From positions 1 through 6,735 of the forward strand of contig JAUVQN010000078.1 of the NCBI GenBank assembly GCA_030598125.1: a stretch of 6,735 nucleotides of DNA. Reading direction: 5' to 3'. The stretch's first letter is position 1. Each line of letters starts with the position of its first letter. Origin of the DNA: Coriobacteriia bacterium (GTDB taxonomy: Bacteria > Actinomycetota > Coriobacteriia > Anaerosomatales > JAUVQN01). Positions 4,122-6,735 of this stretch are shown in pieces. A model generated the notes under the pieces. The model was not told where the DNA came from and searched no databases. It saw nothing but the letters and a program-made list of their open reading frames with translations. Made by a program: the position numbers and the translations under genes.

Positions 4122-6056
4122 ACTGAGAGACGCATCCTGGACTCCGTGTCGTCGCCGGCGGATCTCAAGCCGCTGTCGGGTGACGAACTCCAACAGCTGT
4201 CGGGGGAGATCCGGGAGACGCTCATCGAGACGACCTCCAAGACCGGTGGGCATCTGGCGCCCAACCTGGGCGTGGTCGAGCTCACCCTCGGCATCCATCG
4301 GGCGCTCGACTGCCCTCGCGACAAGGTGCTGTGGGACGTGGGCCACCAGTCCTACGTGCACAAGCTCGTCACCGGTCGGCGCGAGTCGTTCCAGGAGCTC
4401 AGGCGCTACGGGGGCGTGTGCGGCTTCACCAAGCGCGGTGAGAGCGAGTACGACGTCTCGGACGCCGGCCACGCGTCCGACTCCATCTCCCAGGCGCTCG
4501 GCCTTGCGCTGGCGCGCGACGCGGCAGGAGGCGACGAGACGGTCGCCGTCGTCATCGGCGACGGGTCACTCACGGGAGGCATGGCGTTCGAGGCTCTCAA
4601 CCATGCCGGTCATCTCGGCACGCGGCTGCTCGTCGTTCTCAACGACAACGAGATGTCGATCTCTCGGAACGTCGGCGCACTCTCGGCCTACCTGACGCGC
4701 GCTCGACTGGACCCGCGCTACACGCGCCTGCGCGACGATGTCGAGTCTCGACTCTCACGCATCCCGGGCGTCGGGGCCGCGATGGTGGCCGCGGGAGAGG
4801 CCGCCAAGGGGTCTGTGAAGCAGCTGCTCGTGCCAGGGATGCTCTTCGAGGAGCTCGGCATGAAGTACGTGGGGCCCATCGACGGCCACGACATCGATGC
4901 CGTGGAGAGCACGCTCACGCGCGCCATGGAGTCCGAGGGCCCCGTGCTCGTGCACGTGATCACCCGCAAGGGGGCGGGCTACGTGCATGCAGAAGACGAG
5001 CCGACCGCCTTCCACGGTGTAGCGCCCTTCGAGATCCGGACGGGCAAGACGAACGTGACGTCGAAGGTGCCGTCGTACACGTCGGTCTTCGGGAAGTCGC
5101 TCGTGGCCGAGGCCGAGCGTGACGATCGCATCTGCGCCATCACTGCCGCGATGCGCACGGGGACGGGACTCGAGGACTTCGCGGAGCGGTTCCCGGACCG
5201 CTTCTTCGACGTGGGGATCGCGGAGGAGCACGCGGTCGGGCTGGCGGCGGGTCTCGCGGCGGGCGGTCTGCTGCCCGTGGTCGCGGTGTACTCGACGTTC
5301 CTGCAGCGGGCGTACGACCAGATGATCATGGACGTCGCGCTCCAGGGACACCATGTCGTGTTCGCGCTCGACAGGGCCGGGCTCGTCGGTGAGGACGGTC
5401 CCACGCATCACGGTGTCTTCGACCTCACGTATCTCAGGTCCATCCCCAACATGATGATCATGGCGCCGGCGGACGAGGCGGAGCTCGTGGACATGCTCCA
5501 CACGGCGCTCGCCGCGGACGGTCCGATCGCGCTCAGATACCCTCGCGGTCCAGCGAGAGGTGTGACCCTGCCCGAGAAGCCACAGGTGCTCGAGGCCGGC
5601 AGGGCGGAGATCCGCGGCCGCGGCAGGGATGTGGCGCTCCTTGCCGTGGGGCGGATGGTGGAGGTCGCCGAGGAGGCGGGTGCTGCGCTGGCCGAGGACG
5701 GCGTGAGCGTGAGCGTCGTGAACCTGAGATGGGTCAAGCCGATCGACATCCAGGCCGTCTCCTGGGCTGCGGCGGAACACCCACTCGTCGTGACGATCGA
5801 GGAGAACACGGGCACGGGCGGCGTGGGGGCGGCCGTGCTCGAGGTGCTCGCGGACCTCGGTGCGGAGACGCCGGTCCTCAGACTGGCGATCCCTGACTGC
5901 TTCGTCACCTGGGGCCCTATGGACAAGCTTCTCTCCGAGGTGGGGCTGACCGGCACCGCGGTGCGGGACGCCGTGTTGGGACGACTCCAGGACCTTCCCT
6001 CGGAGGAGGTCGCGAGGCATGACGAGGCTCCGCGCCGACATCGTCCTGGTCGATAG
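4107..6056 (+). CDS. dxs: 1-Deoxy-D-xylulose-5-phosphate synthase
   Basis: Dxs condenses pyruvate and D-glyceraldehyde 3-phosphate into DXP, the first step of the MEP isoprenoid pathway and a precursor route to thiamine and pyridoxal; it is a cytosolic TPP enzyme. The product is 649 aa from ATG 4107, or 645 aa from TTG 4119 (E. coli has 620). The N-terminal TPP domain (about 1-310) shows H49 in GGHLAPN, DVGHQSYVHK, the GDG of the TPP/Mg motif at 151-153 with SLTGGMAFEALN following, and N179/N181 in LNDNEMSIS. FEELGMKYVGPIDGHD follows. The pyrimidine-binding domain (about 322-490) shows catalytic E373 in DVGIAEEHAV (usually IAEQH), YSTFLQRAYDQ, and D422, D430 and H434 in the DRAGLVGEDGPTHHG segment. 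The C-terminal domain covers about 496-625. The last residues (RHDEAPRRHRPGR) are encoded where dxs overlaps tlyA and are probably not conserved. It probably has its own promoter in the preceding gap. Confidence 0.97.
   Translation: MTRSLTERRILDSVSSPADLKPLSGDELQQLSGEIRETLIETTSKTGGHLAPNLGVVELTLGIHRALDCPRDKVLWDVGHQSYVHKLVTGRRESFQELRRYGGVCGFTKRGESEYDVSDAGHASDSISQALGLALARDAAGGDETVAVVIGDGSLTGGMAFEALNHAGHLGTRLLVVLNDNEMSISRNVGALSAYLTRARLDPRYTRLRDDVESRLSRIPGVGAAMVAAGEAAKGSVKQLLVPGMLFEELGMKYVGPIDGHDIDAVESTLTRAMESEGPVLVHVITRKGAGYVHAEDEPTAFHGVAPFEIRTGKTNVTSKVPSYTSVFGKSLVAEAERDDRICAITAAMRTGTGLEDFAERFPDRFFDVGIAEEHAVGLAAGLAAGGLLPVVAVYSTFLQRAYDQMIMDVALQGHHVVFALDRAGLVGEDGPTHHGVFDLTYLRSIPNMMIMAPADEAELVDMLHTALAADGPIALRYPRGPARGVTLPEKPQVLEAGRAEIRGRGRDVALLAVGRMVEVAEEAGAALAEDGVSVSVVNLRWVKPIDIQAVSWAAAEHPLVVTIEENTGTGGVGAAVLEVLADLGAETPVLRLAIPDCFVTWGPMDKLLSEVGLTGTAVRDAVLGRLQDLPSEEVARHDEAPRRHRPGR
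6004..6021 (+). promoter_or_regulatory. Strong ribosome-binding site for tlyA inside the end of dxs
   Basis: AGGAGGT at 6004-6010, a full anti-SD match, lies 8 nt before ATG 6019. This fixes the tlyA start within dxs coding sequence and produces a 38-nt overlap, consistent with coupled translation. Confidence 0.75.
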
Positions 6057-6735
6057 AGGGCTCTTCCCTTCTCGGGAGAAGGCGCGCGCGGCGATCCTGG
6101 CCGGGGATGTCCGCGTGGACGGCGAACCCGTCTCCAAGGCCGGTGCACAGGTCGATCCGGACGCCGAGATCGAGGTCGCGCGAGGTCCAGCGTACGTGTC
6201 CCGGGGCGGCGAGAAGCTCGAAGGCGCGCTCGAGGACTTCGGAGTGGACCCAGCGGGAGTCCGCGCGCTGGACGTCGGGGCGTCCACGGGCGGATTCACG
6301 GACTGTCTCCTCGCGCACGGTGCGGTGGCGGTGACCGCCGTGGACGTCGGGTATGGTCAGCTCGCGTGGTCGCTCCGGAACGACCCGCGCGTCCAGGTGC
6401 ACGAACGGACGAACATCCGAGGCGCGGACCCGGAGGCCTTGGGAGCCCCGTTCGGCCTCGTCGTGATCGACGTCTCCTTCATCGGCCTCGCGAAGGTGCT
6501 GCCTCGCGTCACCGCCATGGCGGCGCCACATGGCGAGGTGCTCGCGCTCGTGAAGCCGCAGTTCGAGGCGGGTCCCGCTCGGGTAGGCCGGGGGGGAGTG
6601 GTACGCGATCCGACCGTGCACGAGGATGTCGTCAGATCTGTCTGCGAGATGGCCGAGGGTCTCGGTTGGGTCGTGCGCGGACGGGCCTTCTCCCGCCTGA
6701 AGGGGCCGAAAGGTAACATTGAGTTCTGGGTACGG
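6019..6735 (+). CDS. tlyA: TlyA-family rRNA 2'-O-ribose methyltransferase (S4 plus FtsJ-like domains), 3' partial
   Basis: The frame is open for 239 codons to the window end. It stops just past GPKGNIEFWVR, a block that lies close to the C-terminus in relatives, so only a short tail is missing. Residues about 4-60 form an S4 RNA-binding domain (DIVLVDRGLFPSREKARAAI, then GDVRVDGEPV). From about 59 comes the YVSRGGEKL linker and a Rossmann methyltransferase domain with the SAM-binding LDVGASTGGFTD (84-95), VDVGYGQLAWSLRNDPRV and LVKPQFEAG. The catalytic K-D-K-E set is visible as K66, D151, K179 and E235, each exactly three less than K69, D154, K182 and E238 of Mycobacterium tuberculosis TlyA. 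Family members methylate C1920 of 23S rRNA and, in the longer type, also C1409 of 16S rRNA, which makes cells sensitive to capreomycin. Which type this is depends on the missing C-terminus. It may be B. subtilis YqxC-like in context. Confidence 0.95.
   Translation, partial: MTRLRADIVLVDRGLFPSREKARAAILAGDVRVDGEPVSKAGAQVDPDAEIEVARGPAYVSRGGEKLEGALEDFGVDPAGVRALDVGASTGGFTDCLLAHGAVAVTAVDVGYGQLAWSLRNDPRVQVHERTNIRGADPEALGAPFGLVVIDVSFIGLAKVLPRVTAMAAPHGEVLALVKPQFEAGPARVGRGGVVRDPTVHEDVVRSVCEMAEGLGWVVRGRAFSRLKGPKGNIEFWVR

Noticed and set aside
4755..6299. Long minus-strand open frame (about 514 codons) opposite dxs and tlyA
   Set aside because: It spans the junction of two well-supported plus-strand genes and its translation is Arg/His/Asp-rich with no recognisable domain, typical of the complement of GC-rich coding DNA.

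Overview
This is a high-GC, densely packed, plus-strand-only bacterial chromosomal segment. It carries seven protein-coding genes, the first and last cut by the window edges. The gene order, the GC-rich codon use and the TlyA sequence, which is close to the mycobacterial type, suggest an actinobacterium. The Asp23-nusB and carboxylase arrangement makes an anaerobic Coriobacteriia-like lineage my best guess, but the taxon is inference only. I see no tRNA, rRNA, CRISPR array, insertion sequence, integrase or phage gene.

Layout. Bases 1-1412 hold the 3' part of a biotin-dependent carboxyltransferase gene (PycB/OadA family) that runs in frame into a complete AccB-type biotin carboxyl carrier protein. 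Bases 1420-2766 encode biotin carboxylase (accC). Then follow a small Asp23/Gls24-family protein (2807-3148), nusB (3190-3615) and xseB (3615-4001). Gaps between these genes are at most about 41 nt, or the genes overlap, so they probably form one transcription unit. A 105-nt gap (4002-4106) holds a hairpin, a plausible sigma-70-type promoter and a ribosome-binding site. Next come dxs (4107-6056) and a tlyA-family rRNA methyltransferase gene that starts inside the end of dxs and runs off the window (6019-6735).

How the genes fit together. The first two genes can form an ATP-dependent biotin carboxylase/carboxyltransferase system. The pairing with accC and the PYC_OADA domain favour a two-subunit pyruvate carboxylase (pyruvate to oxaloacetate). 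The carrier part, however, looks like the BCCP of acetyl-CoA carboxylase, so a role in malonyl-CoA supply is also possible. The order accB-accC-Asp23 family-nusB-xseB-dxs-tlyA matches the Bacillus subtilis order accB-accC-yqhY-nusB-folD-xseA-xseB-ispA-dxs-yqxC, with folD, xseA and ispA absent. The rest is housekeeping: transcription antitermination (NusB), exonuclease VII small subunit (XseB), isoprenoid precursor synthesis (Dxs) and rRNA 2'-O-methylation (TlyA).

The most interesting point is the first gene. An AccB-like protein is fused to a carboxyltransferase, yet a good Shine-Dalgarno sequence and an in-frame GTG sit exactly where a free AccB would begin. One gene may therefore make both a fused and a free biotin carrier. 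I found no evidence for a wholly new system.
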